NCBI RefSeq assembly: GCF_017874715.1
Contig: NZ_JAGGLR010000035.1
Coordinates: 1 to 64,000, forward strand
Direction: 5' to 3'
Length of the DNA: 64,000 nt
DNA from: Streptomyces iranensis
GTDB lineage: Bacteria; Actinomycetota; Actinomycetes; Streptomycetales; Streptomycetaceae
The notes below the pieces were generated by a model. It was not told where the DNA came from. It worked only from the letters and a program-made list of their open reading frames with translations, and made no database searches. The stretch's first letter is position 1. Every line of letters starts with the position of its first letter. The translations under genes and the position numbers were made by a program. Positions 43,077 through 51,305 of this stretch are shown one piece after another.

Positions 43077-43812
43077 CGCGATCGTTCTGACCGGCCGCAC
43101 CATCCGGCTGAGCAGGCGCAATCTCGACGCGGTTCTCACCGCCATGCTGCTGCCGATCATGCTGATGCTGGTCTTCGTCTACTTTTTCGGTGGCGCCATT
43201 CACACCGGCACCGAGTACGTCACCTATGTCGTCCCCGGGGTGATGCTGCTGTGCGCGGGCTTCGGCTCGGCCAATACGGCGGTCACCGTCACCAATGACA
43301 TGGCCGGTGGCATCATCGACCGCTTCCGGTCGCTGGACATCGGCGGCACCCCGATCCTGGCGGGCCATGTGGCCGCGAGCGTGCTGCGCAACACGGTCGC
43401 GACCGCGATCGTCTTCGGGGTGGCCTTCCTCATCGGCTTCCGTCCGGCCGCCGGTCCGCTCGACTGGCTGGCCGTGGCCGGGATCCTGCTGATGTTCATC
43501 CTCGCGATCTCCTGGCTGTCGGCCTGCTTCGGCCTGATCGCCAGGTCACCGGAGGCGGCGGGCGGGTTCACCTTCATGATGATGTTCCTGCCGTATCCCA
43601 GCAGCGCGTTCGTGCCCATCGACACCATGCCGGGCTGGCTGCACGGGTTCGCGGAGCACCAGCCGGTCACCCCGGTCATCGAGGCCCTGCGAGGGCTGCT
43701 GCTGGACCGGCCGGTCGGCGACAGCGCCTGGCAGGCCCTGGTCTGGTGCGGCGGAATCCTGGTGGTGGCGACCGGACTGTCGGGCGCGCTCTTCCGCCGC
43801 CGCACCGGCTGA
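43069..43812 (+). CDS. DrrB-like ABC-2 exporter permease
   Basis: A 247-residue membrane protein with six helices and the ABC-2 motif FRSLDIGGTPILAGHVA and a late LPYPSSAFVPIDTMPGWL, typical of DrrB and related drug-export permeases. GTG at 43069 overlaps the ATPase gene. With DrrA it should expel a hydrophobic or aromatic compound. The 90 bases after its stop contain imperfect repeats of GCTGAGCCGC. Confidence 0.92.
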   Translation: MSDAIVLTGRTIRLSRRNLDAVLTAMLLPIMLMLVFVYFFGGAIHTGTEYVTYVVPGVMLLCAGFGSANTAVTVTNDMAGGIIDRFRSLDIGGTPILAGHVAASVLRNTVATAIVFGVAFLIGFRPAAGPLDWLAVAGILLMFILAISWLSACFGLIARSPEAAGGFTFMMMFLPYPSSAFVPIDTMPGWLHGFAEHQPVTPVIEALRGLLLDRPVGDSAWQALVWCGGILVVATGLSGALFRRRTG

Positions 43813-43901
43813 GCCGCGGAGCCACCGCACCGGCTGAACTGCTGAGCCGCTGAGCCGCGTTCCGGCGGCGCCGTCAACGGGGGTCGGCGCCGCCGGGCGG
43901 A

Positions 43902-44540
43902 TCAGCTGCCGTACGGGTGGGTGGTGCGGGCCGTGCGCAGGGCCCGCGCCCACCAGGTGAGCTGGTCGAGCATCGCCCCGGCGGCGGTGTCCGGGCCCTC
44001 GGGGTCCTTCAGCCGGCCGTCCTCTTCGAAGAGCCCGCCCGCGTTGTGGAAGCTGACGGTGTCCCGGACGGTCACGGCGTGGACCTCGGCGAAGACCGGC
44101 CGCAGATGCTCGACCGCGCGCAGCCCCCCGGAGATGCCGCCGTACGAGACGAAGCCGACCGGCTTGGCCTGCCACTGGGTGAAGTGCCAGTCGATCGCGT
44201 TCTTCAGGGAGGCGGGGTAGCTGTGGTTGTACTCGGGCGTGACCACGGTGAACGCGTCGGCCGCGTCCAGCCGGGGTGCCACGGCCTCCAGGGCCGCGAC
44301 GTCCTCGGGGCCGGGCCGGTGGGTGAGGGCCGTGGGCAGCGGGGTCTCGGCCAGGTCCACGATGTCGACGGTCATATCGGAGCGAAGCGTCGCATGGCCG
44401 GCGAACCAGTCCGCGACCTTCGGCCCGAAGCGGCCGTCGCGGGTGCTGCCGATGATGATGGCGAGCCGGATGGGGGAGTCGGTGTCGGTGGCGGATGCGG
44501 GCGTGTTGGTTGCCGTCACGACGGCGGTGTCTGTCGTCAT
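43902..44540 (-). CDS. NADPH-dependent FMN reductase
   Basis: A 212-residue flavoprotein with IIGSTRDGRFGPKVADWF at the nucleotide loop and VVTPEYNHSYPASLKNAIDW, the hallmark of the NADPH-FMN reductase/azoreductase family. It opposes a SoxR gene across 52 bp. In Streptomyces, SoxR controls a small set of genes for handling redox-active compounds, and such reductases are members of that set, so SoxR control is likely. ATG at 44540 is chosen; eight upstream codons in frame would run into the operator. Confidence 0.92.
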   Translation of the reverse strand: MTTDTAVVTATNTPASATDTDSPIRLAIIIGSTRDGRFGPKVADWFAGHATLRSDMTVDIVDLAETPLPTALTHRPGPEDVAALEAVAPRLDAADAFTVVTPEYNHSYPASLKNAIDWHFTQWQAKPVGFVSYGGISGGLRAVEHLRPVFAEVHAVTVRDTVSFHNAGGLFEEDGRLKDPEGPDTAAGAMLDQLTWWARALRTARTTHPYGS

Positions 44541-44553
44541 GGGACGAGCCTCG

Positions 44554-44575
44554 GACTTAAACAAAGGTTGAAGTC
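44554..44575. promoter_or_regulatory. Putative SoxR operator
   Basis: GACTTAAAC at 44554-44562 and GGTTGAAGTC at 44566-44575 form an inverted repeat with GACTT/AAGTC ends. It is the only dyad between the divergent soxR and FMN-reductase genes, and MerR-family operators lie in this position. It only loosely resembles the CCTCAAG...CTTGAGG box of E. coli SoxR. Confidence 0.6.
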
Positions 44576-44592
44576 AAGCTACCCTCGGCGCT

Positions 44593-45054
44593 ATGACGCA
44601 ACTGACCTGGAAGACCCATGAGCTCACGGTCGGCGATCTCGCGCAGCGCAGCGGGGTGCCCGCCTCCGCGCTGCGCTTCTATGAGCGCGAGGGGCTGATC
44701 CACAGCCGCCGCACCTCCGGCAATCAGCGCCGCTACACCCGCGACACCCTCCGCCGCGTGGCCTTTGTCCGCTCCTCGCAGCGCGTCGGCATCCCGCTGG
44801 CGAGGATCCGGGAGGTCCTCGGGCTCTTCTCCGAGGACCACGTCCTGACCAAGGAGGACTGGGCCCGGATCTCGGAGTGCTGGCACGCGGACCTCAACGA
44901 GCGCATCGAACAGCTGGAGAACCTCCGCGACCACCTCACCGACTGCATCGGCTGCGGCTGTCTGTCGATCGACAAGTGCGCGCTGGCGAACCCCTACGAC
45001 CGGCTGGGCGAGCAGGGCACGGGCGCCCGCCGGCTGCTCAAGTCCAGCTGCTGA
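44593..45054 (+). CDS. soxR: Redox-sensing MerR-type regulator SoxR
   Basis: A 153-residue MerR protein: winged helix (ELTVGDLAQRSGVPASALRF, YEREGLIHSRRTSGNQRRYT), dimerisation helix and the cysteine cluster CIGCGCLSIDKC, the C-x2-C-x-C-x5-C spacing that binds the [2Fe-2S] cluster of SoxR. Oxidation by redox-active metabolites activates target promoters. The divergent FMN reductase is the likely target. The C-terminus has one more Cys after the cluster. Confidence 0.94.
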   Translation: MTQLTWKTHELTVGDLAQRSGVPASALRFYEREGLIHSRRTSGNQRRYTRDTLRRVAFVRSSQRVGIPLARIREVLGLFSEDHVLTKEDWARISECWHADLNERIEQLENLRDHLTDCIGCGCLSIDKCALANPYDRLGEQGTGARRLLKSSC

Positions 45055-45066
45055 ACACCCGGCGCC

Positions 45067-46314
45067 TCAGAAGACATCGGGGCACCAGGGGCGGCGCGGG
45101 GTCCTCAGCAGCCGGTCCGCCAGCGCCGCGGCGCCCGGCCGCTCCTCGGCTATCCGGCCCAGCGAGGCGAGCCGGACCGCCGACTCGTCGCCCAGCCACA
45201 GGGTGCTCAGCTCGCCGATGTCCATGGTCAGATCGGCCGTACGGCCCGTGGTCGCGCATGCCGCGCCGTCGGGGCCCGCCTCCAGGAAGTAGCGGCCCCC
45301 GGCCAGCCCGGCGGCGTCGCGCAGCTCGAGCACCAGCGAGCCCTCGGCCGGGTACGTACGGGTCTCCAGCAGCTGGGGCACATCCAGCGGGCGCAGCCAC
45401 AGCCAGTCGGCATACATGGTGACCTGGGCCGCGCGGGGATCGCCGAGCAGCAGCGGAAGCAGATCGTCCGGGGCGCGCTGGCCGGTGTTGACCCGGGTCA
45501 CCCAGTCGACCGAGAGCAGGAAGTGCCACAGCGCCCGCTCGGCGGCCGGGGTGACCGCGGTCAGCTCGTGCACGGTGGCGGTGTTGTGCGGTCGTTTGTT
45601 GCCCTCCCAGCGGTCGTCCGCCGTATAGGCGAGCAGCCCGTCCACCGAGCCGTCGGGGGAGCGGTAGAGCGCATAGAACGGCTCGGTCCAGGGGCGGTTG
45701 GGGTACTGCCGCTGACCGGTGTTGGTCCGCCACCAGTGGTCCGGGCGGTCGATGACGCCGTGCTGCGTGGCGCGCAGCCGCTCATGCAGGGCGGGGCCCA
45801 GCTTCCGCACCTCGTCGGCGTCCGCGAAGTCGACCCGGCCGCCGTCCACCGGAGCCGAGTGGCGCGGGTCGAGACCGGCCCGGGGGACGTCCACCTGCCA
45901 TTCGGTGATCCAGGTGGCCGGTCCGAAGCCGTACCGCCCATAGATGGGGTACTCGGCCGCGATCAGGGTGGCCACCGCCTCGCCCCGCTCCTTGGCGGCG
46001 CGCAGATCGTGCTCCATCATCCGGCTGAGCAGGCCCCGGCGGCGGTGGGTGGCCGACACCGCGACATTGCTGATCGCGTCGGCCGGGACATCCGCCCCGC
46101 CGACCGCCGTCAGCCGCTGTGCGAAGCTGCGGAAGGTGGCCACGCAGCGGTCCCCGTCGAAGACCCCCTGCGTACGGGACAGATCGATGTGCTCCCGCCG
46201 CAGCTCCACCTCCTCCTTCGGCGCCTCCGGCGGACGCAGAAAGCCGGTGTTGAGCGCGACGGTCCAGTTGGCGAGGTCGGAATCGGGGAGTGGGGTGCGG
46301 AGTTCGAGGGCCAT
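45067..46314 (-). CDS. Eis-like GNAT acetyltransferase
   Basis: A 415-residue protein of the Eis family with tandem GNAT-like domains and an SCP2-like end. The acetyl-CoA motif is VSATHRRRGLLSRMMEHDL near residues 87-105, with IYGRYGFGPATW after it, and the chain ends in Asp-Val-Phe; Eis enzymes use the terminal carboxylate in catalysis. Eis acetylates amines at several positions, including aminoglycosides in mycobacteria; the natural substrate here is unknown. ATG at 46314 is used. Confidence 0.9.
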   Translation of the reverse strand: MALELRTPLPDSDLANWTVALNTGFLRPPEAPKEEVELRREHIDLSRTQGVFDGDRCVATFRSFAQRLTAVGGADVPADAISNVAVSATHRRRGLLSRMMEHDLRAAKERGEAVATLIAAEYPIYGRYGFGPATWITEWQVDVPRAGLDPRHSAPVDGGRVDFADADEVRKLGPALHERLRATQHGVIDRPDHWWRTNTGQRQYPNRPWTEPFYALYRSPDGSVDGLLAYTADDRWEGNKRPHNTATVHELTAVTPAAERALWHFLLSVDWVTRVNTGQRAPDDLLPLLLGDPRAAQVTMYADWLWLRPLDVPQLLETRTYPAEGSLVLELRDAAGLAGGRYFLEAGPDGAACATTGRTADLTMDIGELSTLWLGDESAVRLASLGRIAEERPGAAALADRLLRTPRRPWCPDVF

Positions 46315-46407
46315 GCGCACACGCTAAGCGTCGGCCGCCACCGGCCGCACGCCGATTTCCACAGCCCTCGGACCAGGTACTTTCATCACACCGCACCCTG
46401 CGGATGG

Positions 46408-47055
46408 CTACGCCAGCAGATCGTCCACCTGCGCCTCTCCCTCGCGGTACCGGCGGGCGATCTCCGCGCTGCAGCCGTCCGCCGTGCGCTGCAGCTCCTG
46501 CCGCCGCCGCGACACCTGCTGCTCATGGCCGACGAGGCGAGCCGTCGCGCCGTGCAGCTCCTCGTCCGTACGGGCCCGCAGATCGGACAGGCCCACCTCG
46601 GCCAGCATCTCCTCGGCCAGCCGCTCGTACTCCGCGTCCTGTGGCGTCCCGAGCGTGACATGCCGGGCCGAGGAGCGGTGCCGTGAGGGGAGATCGGCGA
46701 GGATCTCCGGCAGCCGGTCCACCAGCGCGGCGGGCGGCTGGGCCGCGGCCGCCGCGGGCGCCGGGTCACGGCGGTGGCCCAGCTCGGCGCGGAGGATGTC
46801 GATCCGCCCCTGGAGCAGTCTGCGCAGATAGCTCAGATCCGCCTCCTCGCGCTGTGCCGAGCGGCGCAGCGCCCGCAGCTCCGGCAGCCGCAATGCGTTC
46901 AGATCGCTCGCCGCCGCCGCCGCCGCCGACGTGGACGTCACGGCCGACGCCGTCACGGCGGCGGAGTCGGCCAGCCGCCCGCCGCGCTGGCTCGGCGGCC
47001 GTGGCGGCAGCAGGCCCTCGGTGGCCATGGGCTGGCCGGTGCCCGATGTGGTCAT
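46408..47055 (-). CDS. rsiG: RsiG, c-di-GMP-dependent anti-sigma factor for WhiG
   Basis: A 215-residue helical protein, historically annotated AmfC (aerial mycelium formation). It has two copies of the c-di-GMP signature E-x3-S-x2-R-x3-Q-x3-D: EADLSYLRRLLQGRID near residues 72-87 and EQQVSRRRQELQRTAD near 178-193. In S. venezuelae RsiG holds the sporulation sigma factor WhiG inactive while c-di-GMP is high. Both motifs are complete here, so the ligand-dependent switch should work. The N-terminal 50 residues are disordered and Ala/Ser-rich. From memory the neighbourhood (dtd, ygfZ, nur) is conserved in Streptomyces. Confidence 0.93.
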   Translation of the reverse strand: MTTSGTGQPMATEGLLPPRPPSQRGGRLADSAAVTASAVTSTSAAAAAASDLNALRLPELRALRRSAQREEADLSYLRRLLQGRIDILRAELGHRRDPAPAAAAAQPPAALVDRLPEILADLPSRHRSSARHVTLGTPQDAEYERLAEEMLAEVGLSDLRARTDEELHGATARLVGHEQQVSRRRQELQRTADGCSAEIARRYREGEAQVDDLLA

Positions 47056-47201
47056 TGATGTCCGTCCCCTCCAGCGATGCGTCGTTCCCGCAGTTCCTGC
47101 CCGCCTGCACCGCCTGCACGCATCGTGCCACCAGTGATGCTCCCTGTGCAGCGGCTCTCCACCCGATCGGCCCCGGATGGACGCACGGCATGATGGTCGC
47201 C

Positions 47202-47627
47202 ATGCGTGCTGTGGTACAGAGAGTGGACGGGGCGAGCGTCGTCGTGGACGGCGAGACGGTCGGCGAGATCGTCGGTGAGGGGCTGTGCGTACTGGTCGGG
47301 GTGACGCATGACGACACCCCGGAGAAGGCGGCCCAGCTCGCCCGCAAGCTGTGGTCCGTAAGGATGCTCCACGACGAGAGGTCCTGCTCGGACCTGGATG
47401 CTCCGCTGCTGGTCATCAGCCAGTTCACGCTCTACGGCGACGCCCGTAAGGGGCGCCGTCCCACCTGGAACGCGGCGGCGCCCGGCGGGGTCGCCGAACC
47501 GCTCGTCGACGAGGTGGTGGCCCAGCTGCGGAAGCTGGGCGCACACGTGGAAACGGGCCGGTTCGGAGCGGCCATGAAGGTCTCGCTCACGAACGACGGC
47601 CCGTTCACGGTGCTCGTCGAGGTCTAG
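47202..47627 (+). CDS. dtd: D-aminoacyl-tRNA deacylase
   Basis: A 141-residue DTD: MRAVVQRVDGASVVVDGE at the start, the catalytic SQFTLYGDARKGRRP and the closing LTNDGPFTVLVEV with the Gly-Pro cis-peptide motif that excludes L-amino acids. It hydrolyses D-aminoacyl-tRNAs (and Gly-tRNA-Ala) to protect translation. ATG at 47202 matches the family start; a Met four codons upstream is less likely. Confidence 0.96.
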   Translation: MRAVVQRVDGASVVVDGETVGEIVGEGLCVLVGVTHDDTPEKAAQLARKLWSVRMLHDERSCSDLDAPLLVISQFTLYGDARKGRRPTWNAAAPGGVAEPLVDEVVAQLRKLGAHVETGRFGAAMKVSLTNDGPFTVLVEV

Positions 47628-47661
47628 CCGAACCGCGGGGCCCGGCGGACCGGCAGCGGGT

Positions 47662-48627
47662 TCACGGCTCCACGACCGTCTCCTGTGCGGCGGCCGTGGA
47701 GTCCGCGATCAGGTCCGCGTCCACCGGCACATTGCGCTTGACCAGCGCCAGTGCGATCGGCCCCAGCTCGTGGTGGCGGGCCGAGGAGGTGATGAACCCC
47801 AGCTGGCGGCCCTCCTCGCCCTCCGAGGCCAGCCGTATGGGCGCGCCGTGGGACGGCAGCGTCACCTCGCTGCCGTCGAGGTGGAGGAAGACCAGCCGGC
47901 GCGGTGGCTTCCCCAGGTTCTGCACCCGGGCGACGGTCTCCTGGCCGCGGTAGCAGCCCTTCTGGAGATGGACGGCGGAGCCGATCCAGCCCAGCTCGTG
48001 CGGGATGGTGCGGTGGTCGGTCTCCAGGCCGACCCGCGGCCGGTGGGCCTCGACCCGCAGCGCCTCGTACGCCAGCACCCCGATCGGCGGGCCGCTCTCC
48101 TCGGCGAAGGCGGTAAGGCGCTCACGCGGCAGGAAGAGGTCGCGGCCGTGCGGGGTCTCGCGGACGACGGCGCCCTCGGGGGCCTCGGTGATGCTGCCGG
48201 CCGGGAGATGGACGACCGCGTAGTCGTCGGTGCGGTCCGCGATGTCCACCCGGTAGAAGAACTTCATGCTCTCCAGGTAGGCGATCAGATCGCCCTGGCT
48301 GTCGGGCTCCACATGGGCCCAGGTGGTCTCGCCGTCGTCGACGAGGTAGAGCGCGTGTTCGATGTGGCCGTGGGCGGAGAGGATCAGGGCTTCGGTGGCC
48401 TGGCCCGGCGGGAGCTCGCTGACGTGCTGGGTGAGCAGCAGATGCAGCCAGCTGAGCCGGTCGGCACCGCTGACCGTGACCACTCCGCGGTGCGAGAGGT
48501 CCACGAAGCCGGTGCCGTCGGCGAGCGCGCGCTGCTCGCGGAACAGGTCGCCGTAGTGGGCGGCGACGCCTTCGTCGGGGCCCTCGCCGGGGACGGCGCC
48601 GGGCAGCGACAGCAAAGGGCTCTTCAT
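47662..48627 (-). CDS. ygfZ: YgfZ/GcvT-fold folate-binding protein
   Basis: A 321-residue protein of the YgfZ/CAF17 family with the signature LQKGCYRGQETVARVQNLG (K-G-C-Y-x-G-Q-E) near residues 215-235. Family members use folate and help assemble or repair iron-sulfur clusters and, in E. coli, support tRNA modification. It is followed, 9 bp before its start, by the end of the nickel regulator gene, which reads in the same direction and lies upstream. Confidence 0.92.
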   Translation of the reverse strand: MKSPLLSLPGAVPGEGPDEGVAAHYGDLFREQRALADGTGFVDLSHRGVVTVSGADRLSWLHLLLTQHVSELPPGQATEALILSAHGHIEHALYLVDDGETTWAHVEPDSQGDLIAYLESMKFFYRVDIADRTDDYAVVHLPAGSITEAPEGAVVRETPHGRDLFLPRERLTAFAEESGPPIGVLAYEALRVEAHRPRVGLETDHRTIPHELGWIGSAVHLQKGCYRGQETVARVQNLGKPPRRLVFLHLDGSEVTLPSHGAPIRLASEGEEGRQLGFITSSARHHELGPIALALVKRNVPVDADLIADSTAAAQETVVEP

Positions 48628-48636
48628 GAACTCAGC

Positions 48637-49146
48637 CTACGACCTGCGGGCTCGGCCCTCACCGGAGCGGTTCCCGGCACCGTCTCCAGCGAGCTGTCCG
48701 GGGTCTCCACCGGCCTCTCCGGCGCGCTGCCGGGCGGAGCAGGAGGCACACCGGCCGAAGATCGCGAAGTGCTTCAGATCGGTGTCGAAGCCGAAGTCCG
48801 CCCGGAGCTGCCGGGTGAAGGCGTCGGCCACGGAGACATCGGCCTCGATCACATCCGTGCAGTCCCGGCACACCATATGGATGTGATGGTGCCGGTCGGC
48901 CAGGTGGTACGTGGGGGCGCCGTGGCCGAGATGGGCATGGCTGACCAGGCCCAGCTCCTCCAGCAGCTCCAGCGTGCGATAGACCGTGGAGATGTTGACG
49001 CCGCTCGCGGTGCGGCGCACCTCGGTGAGGATCTCGTCCGGAGTGGCGTGCTCCAGATGATCGACGGCTTCGAGTACGAGCTGGCGCTGCGGGGTCAGAC
49101 GGTAGCCGCGCTCCCGCAGATCGCTCTTCCAGTCGGTGGTCGCCAC
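48637..49146 (-). CDS. nur: Nickel-responsive Fur-family regulator Nur
   Basis: A 169-residue Fur protein. Starting at GTG 49146, the metal ligands described for S. coelicolor Nur fall exactly in place: His33, His86, His88 and His90 (M-site) and His70, His72 and His126 (Ni-site). Zinc-type cysteine pairs follow (CRDC and CASC). With nickel bound, Nur represses nickel uptake and the iron superoxide dismutase gene and indirectly favours the nickel enzyme. The C-terminus is about 25 residues longer than usual, with a Gly/Arg-rich tail. The winged helix spans about residues 10-80 (RLTPQRQLVLEAV, NISTVYRTLELLEELGL). Confidence 0.95.
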   Translation of the reverse strand: MATTDWKSDLRERGYRLTPQRQLVLEAVDHLEHATPDEILTEVRRTASGVNISTVYRTLELLEELGLVSHAHLGHGAPTYHLADRHHHIHMVCRDCTDVIEADVSVADAFTRQLRADFGFDTDLKHFAIFGRCASCSARQRAGEAGGDPGQLAGDGAGNRSGEGRARRS

Positions 49147-49225
49147 GGTGCAAGTGTAGGCGGGCCCGCGGTGACCGGCCGGACGCACGGGGGAGAACCG
49201 GACGCGGTACGCGAGAGCCTGACTC

Positions 49226-49260
49226 GGCGGAGGGCGGAGGGCGGAGGGCGGAGGGCGGAA
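49226..49260. repeat. Five copies of a 7-nt tandem repeat
   Basis: GGCGGAG repeats five times (last copy ends in A) in the gap between nur and the nitrobindin gene. Confidence 0.9.
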
Positions 49261-49271
49261 GCCGGGGGAGC

Positions 49272-49835
49272 TCAGCGGAAGAAGGCGATCCCGTCGTCCG
49301 GCAGGTCCTTGAGGTCCTTGGCCCACTCCCGGGGGTCCACGACCTTCTTCAGATGCGCGGACATGTACGGGCGCAGCTCGACCTCGGGGGTGGCCTTCTC
49401 GCCGACCCACATCAGATCGCTGTTGACGTAGCCGTACAGCCGCTTGCCGCCCGAGTACGGCGCCGCGTGGGCGGTGCGCGCCACCGCGTCCGTCGCCAGG
49501 TCGATCTGCGGCTTGCCCTCCGCGAGCTCGCCGTACCAGACCTCGATGATGCCCTGGTCCCGGCTCATCACGACCTCGACCTTGCGGTCCTTGCCGATCC
49601 GCCAGTAGCCGGATTCGGTCTCCAGGGGGCGGACCTTCTTGCCCTCGGAGTCCAGCACCCAGGTGTGCGAGATGTACTCGATGAAGTCACGGCCGTCGTG
49701 CGTGAAGGTGGCCTCCTGGCCGAAGTTGCACTTCTCGGCGCCGGGGAAGTCCGAGACGCCGGCCCCTTCCCAGTTGCCCAGGAGGAAGGCGAGCGGCACG
49801 AGGTCCGGGTGGAGGTCGGACGGAATCTGGATCAT
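49272..49835 (-). CDS. Nitrobindin-type heme beta-barrel protein (FABP-like, peroxynitrite isomerase family)
   Basis: A 187-residue beta-barrel protein with GNWEGAG at residues 20-26, the G-x-W-x-G-x-G motif of the family, ISHTWVLDSEGK, and the proximal His candidate near the C-terminus in RPYMSAHLKKV. Bacterial nitrobindins bind heme and can isomerise peroxynitrite to nitrate. ATG at 49835 gives the family start. It stands between nur and a tiny membrane peptide gene on the same strand. Confidence 0.9.
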   Translation of the reverse strand: MIQIPSDLHPDLVPLAFLLGNWEGAGVSDFPGAEKCNFGQEATFTHDGRDFIEYISHTWVLDSEGKKVRPLETESGYWRIGKDRKVEVVMSRDQGIIEVWYGELAEGKPQIDLATDAVARTAHAAPYSGGKRLYGYVNSDLMWVGEKATPEVELRPYMSAHLKKVVDPREWAKDLKDLPDDGIAFFR

Positions 49836-49887
49836 GAATTCAGGCGATCTGTCGAGAGTCGAGCCGTGGTGGCGGGGCGGGAGCGGT

Positions 49888-49989
49888 TCAGCGCTGGCCC
49901 TGGTACAGCTTCTTCCAGGTCAGCGCGGCGAAGCCGAGCGTGGCCACGGCGACCAGGATCATCAGGGTGGTGAAGACTGCCTCAAGCAC
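49888..49989 (-). CDS. 33-residue membrane peptide
   Basis: From GTG 49989 a 33-residue peptide: a hydrophobic helix (FTTLMILVAVATLGFAALTW) followed by a basic end (KKLYQGQR). The ribosome site GAGGAG lies 8 nt upstream, one of the best in the window, and the stop precedes the nitrobindin gene by about 50 bp. Single-helix peptides of this size are often accessory subunits of membrane complexes. No function can be assigned. Confidence 0.7.
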   Translation of the reverse strand: MLEAVFTTLMILVAVATLGFAALTWKKLYQGQR

Positions 49990-50107
49990 GAGCGCGCTCC
50001 TCGGAACAGATGACGGACGGCACCGAGTCTAGTCGCCGCCGGGGCGGCCGGTGGAGACAGGTGGCCGTGCGGCGCCGGGCCCCGGGTGCCGAGCCTAAGG
50101 TTGACGC

Positions 50108-50473
50108 ATGGCGAAGAAGCTGGTGATCAAGGTGACGGCGGGCGCGGACGCTCCCGAGCGCTGTTCCCAGGCGTTCACGGTGGCGGCGGTGGCCGCGGCG
50201 AGCGGGGTCGAGGTCTCGCTCTGGCTGACCGGGGAGTCGACGTGGTTCGCGCTGCCGGGCCGGGCCGCGGAGTTCGAGCTTCCGCATGCCGCGCTGCTTC
50301 CGGATCTGATCGACGGCATCCTTACGGGCGGCGGAACGATCACGGTGTGCACACAGTGCGCCGCGCGGCGGGAGATCGAGGAGAAGGATCTGATCGAAGG
50401 TGCCCGGATCGCGGGCGCTCAGGTCTTCGTGAGCGAGATCATGCCGGACGGCGTCCAGGCGCTCGTGTACTAG
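50108..50473 (+). CDS. DsrE-family protein
   Basis: A 121-residue protein with the DsrE/DsrF-like alpha/beta fold: LVIKVTAGADAPERCSQAF, WLTGESTWFALPG, and TVCTQCAARREIEEKDLIEG with a Cys-x-x-Cys pair. DsrE relatives carry or transfer sulfane sulfur through a conserved Cys. It may work with the rhodanese gene 1.2 kb further on. ATG at 50108 follows the weak site AAGGT. Confidence 0.85.
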   Translation: MAKKLVIKVTAGADAPERCSQAFTVAAVAAASGVEVSLWLTGESTWFALPGRAAEFELPHAALLPDLIDGILTGGGTITVCTQCAARREIEEKDLIEGARIAGAQVFVSEIMPDGVQALVY

Positions 50474-50566
50474 CTCGGGTATGCCCGTGTACCAGGGGGT
50501 GTCCGGCGGGTCTTGGCGCCTGCGGCGGGCCACGCGGCGGAGCCGCATATCGATGCTGCGGGCAGG

Positions 50567-50824
50567 TCAATGCCGGTGGTTGTGTTCGTCCAGCTCCCGC
50601 CACCACCGGTCGGACTCCTCGTCCCCCGATTCGTCCCACCACCGGTCGTCCGGGCCCCGGCGATTGGCGACGATCGCCGCCAGGGGCGGTATCACCATGG
50701 CGACGATGCACATCGCGACCGCGGCGGGGACGGACCACAGGCGCACAAAGGCCCATGCCGAGATGAAGAGCGTCAGACACGCGCCCATCAGGAAGAAGTA
50801 TGCGTGGCGGCGTCGCGCGTACAT
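50567..50824 (-). CDS. DUF3099 membrane protein
   Basis: An 85-residue protein with two hydrophobic helices (about residues 8-25 and 30-50), a short basic N-terminus (MYARRRHAYF) and an acidic, Trp- and His-containing tail (RWWDES, RWWREL). This is the DUF3099 pattern of actinobacteria. Function unknown. Confidence 0.85.
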   Translation of the reverse strand: MYARRRHAYFFLMGACLTLFISAWAFVRLWSVPAAVAMCIVAMVIPPLAAIVANRRGPDDRWWDESGDEESDRWWRELDEHNHRH

Positions 50825-50985
50825 ATGTCCAGCGTACGTCCGGGACCGCCGCACCGACAGACGGAAGACCCTGGCGCCGACGGACGAAAGCCCCCGCACC
50901 GACAGTACGGAGGGCCGCACCCCGCCGAGGCGTCCAACCCCGGGGTGCGGCCCTCCGGCCGTGAGTCACGACGCGTCGTAGCGCG

Positions 50986-51273
50986 TCAGACGGCGATGGC
51001 GACCTCCGCCAGCCCGCCCTTCTGGGCGACGACGGTGCGGTCCGCGGTGCCGCCGGGAACCAGGGCGCGCAGCGTCCACGTGCCCTCCGCGGCGTAGAAG
51101 CGGAACTGCCCGGTCGCGGAGGTGGGGACCTCGGCGGTGAACTCGCCGGTGCTGTCCAGCAGCCGGACGTAACCGGCGACGGGCTCGCCGTCGCGGGTCA
51201 CCGAACCCTGGATCGTGGTCTCACCGGGCTTGATCGTCGAGGCGTCGGGGCCGCCGGCCTTGGCTCCACACAT
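50986..51273 (-). CDS. DUF1416 protein, partner of the rhodanese
   Basis: A 95-residue protein beginning MCGAKAGGPDASTIKPGE, with a single Ig/transthyretin-like beta domain (GYVRLLDSTGEFTAEVPTSA, FRFYAAEGTWTLRAL). DUF1416 genes are found directly after CysA-type thiosulfate sulfurtransferases in actinobacteria. Here the gap to the rhodanese stop is 32 bp. The N-terminal Cys might accept sulfur; this is inference. Confidence 0.9.
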   Translation of the reverse strand: MCGAKAGGPDASTIKPGETTIQGSVTRDGEPVAGYVRLLDSTGEFTAEVPTSATGQFRFYAAEGTWTLRALVPGGTADRTVVAQKGGLAEVAIAV

Positions 51274-51305
51274 GGATGTCTGTCCTTACGTTCGGGGGAG
51301 AGGGG

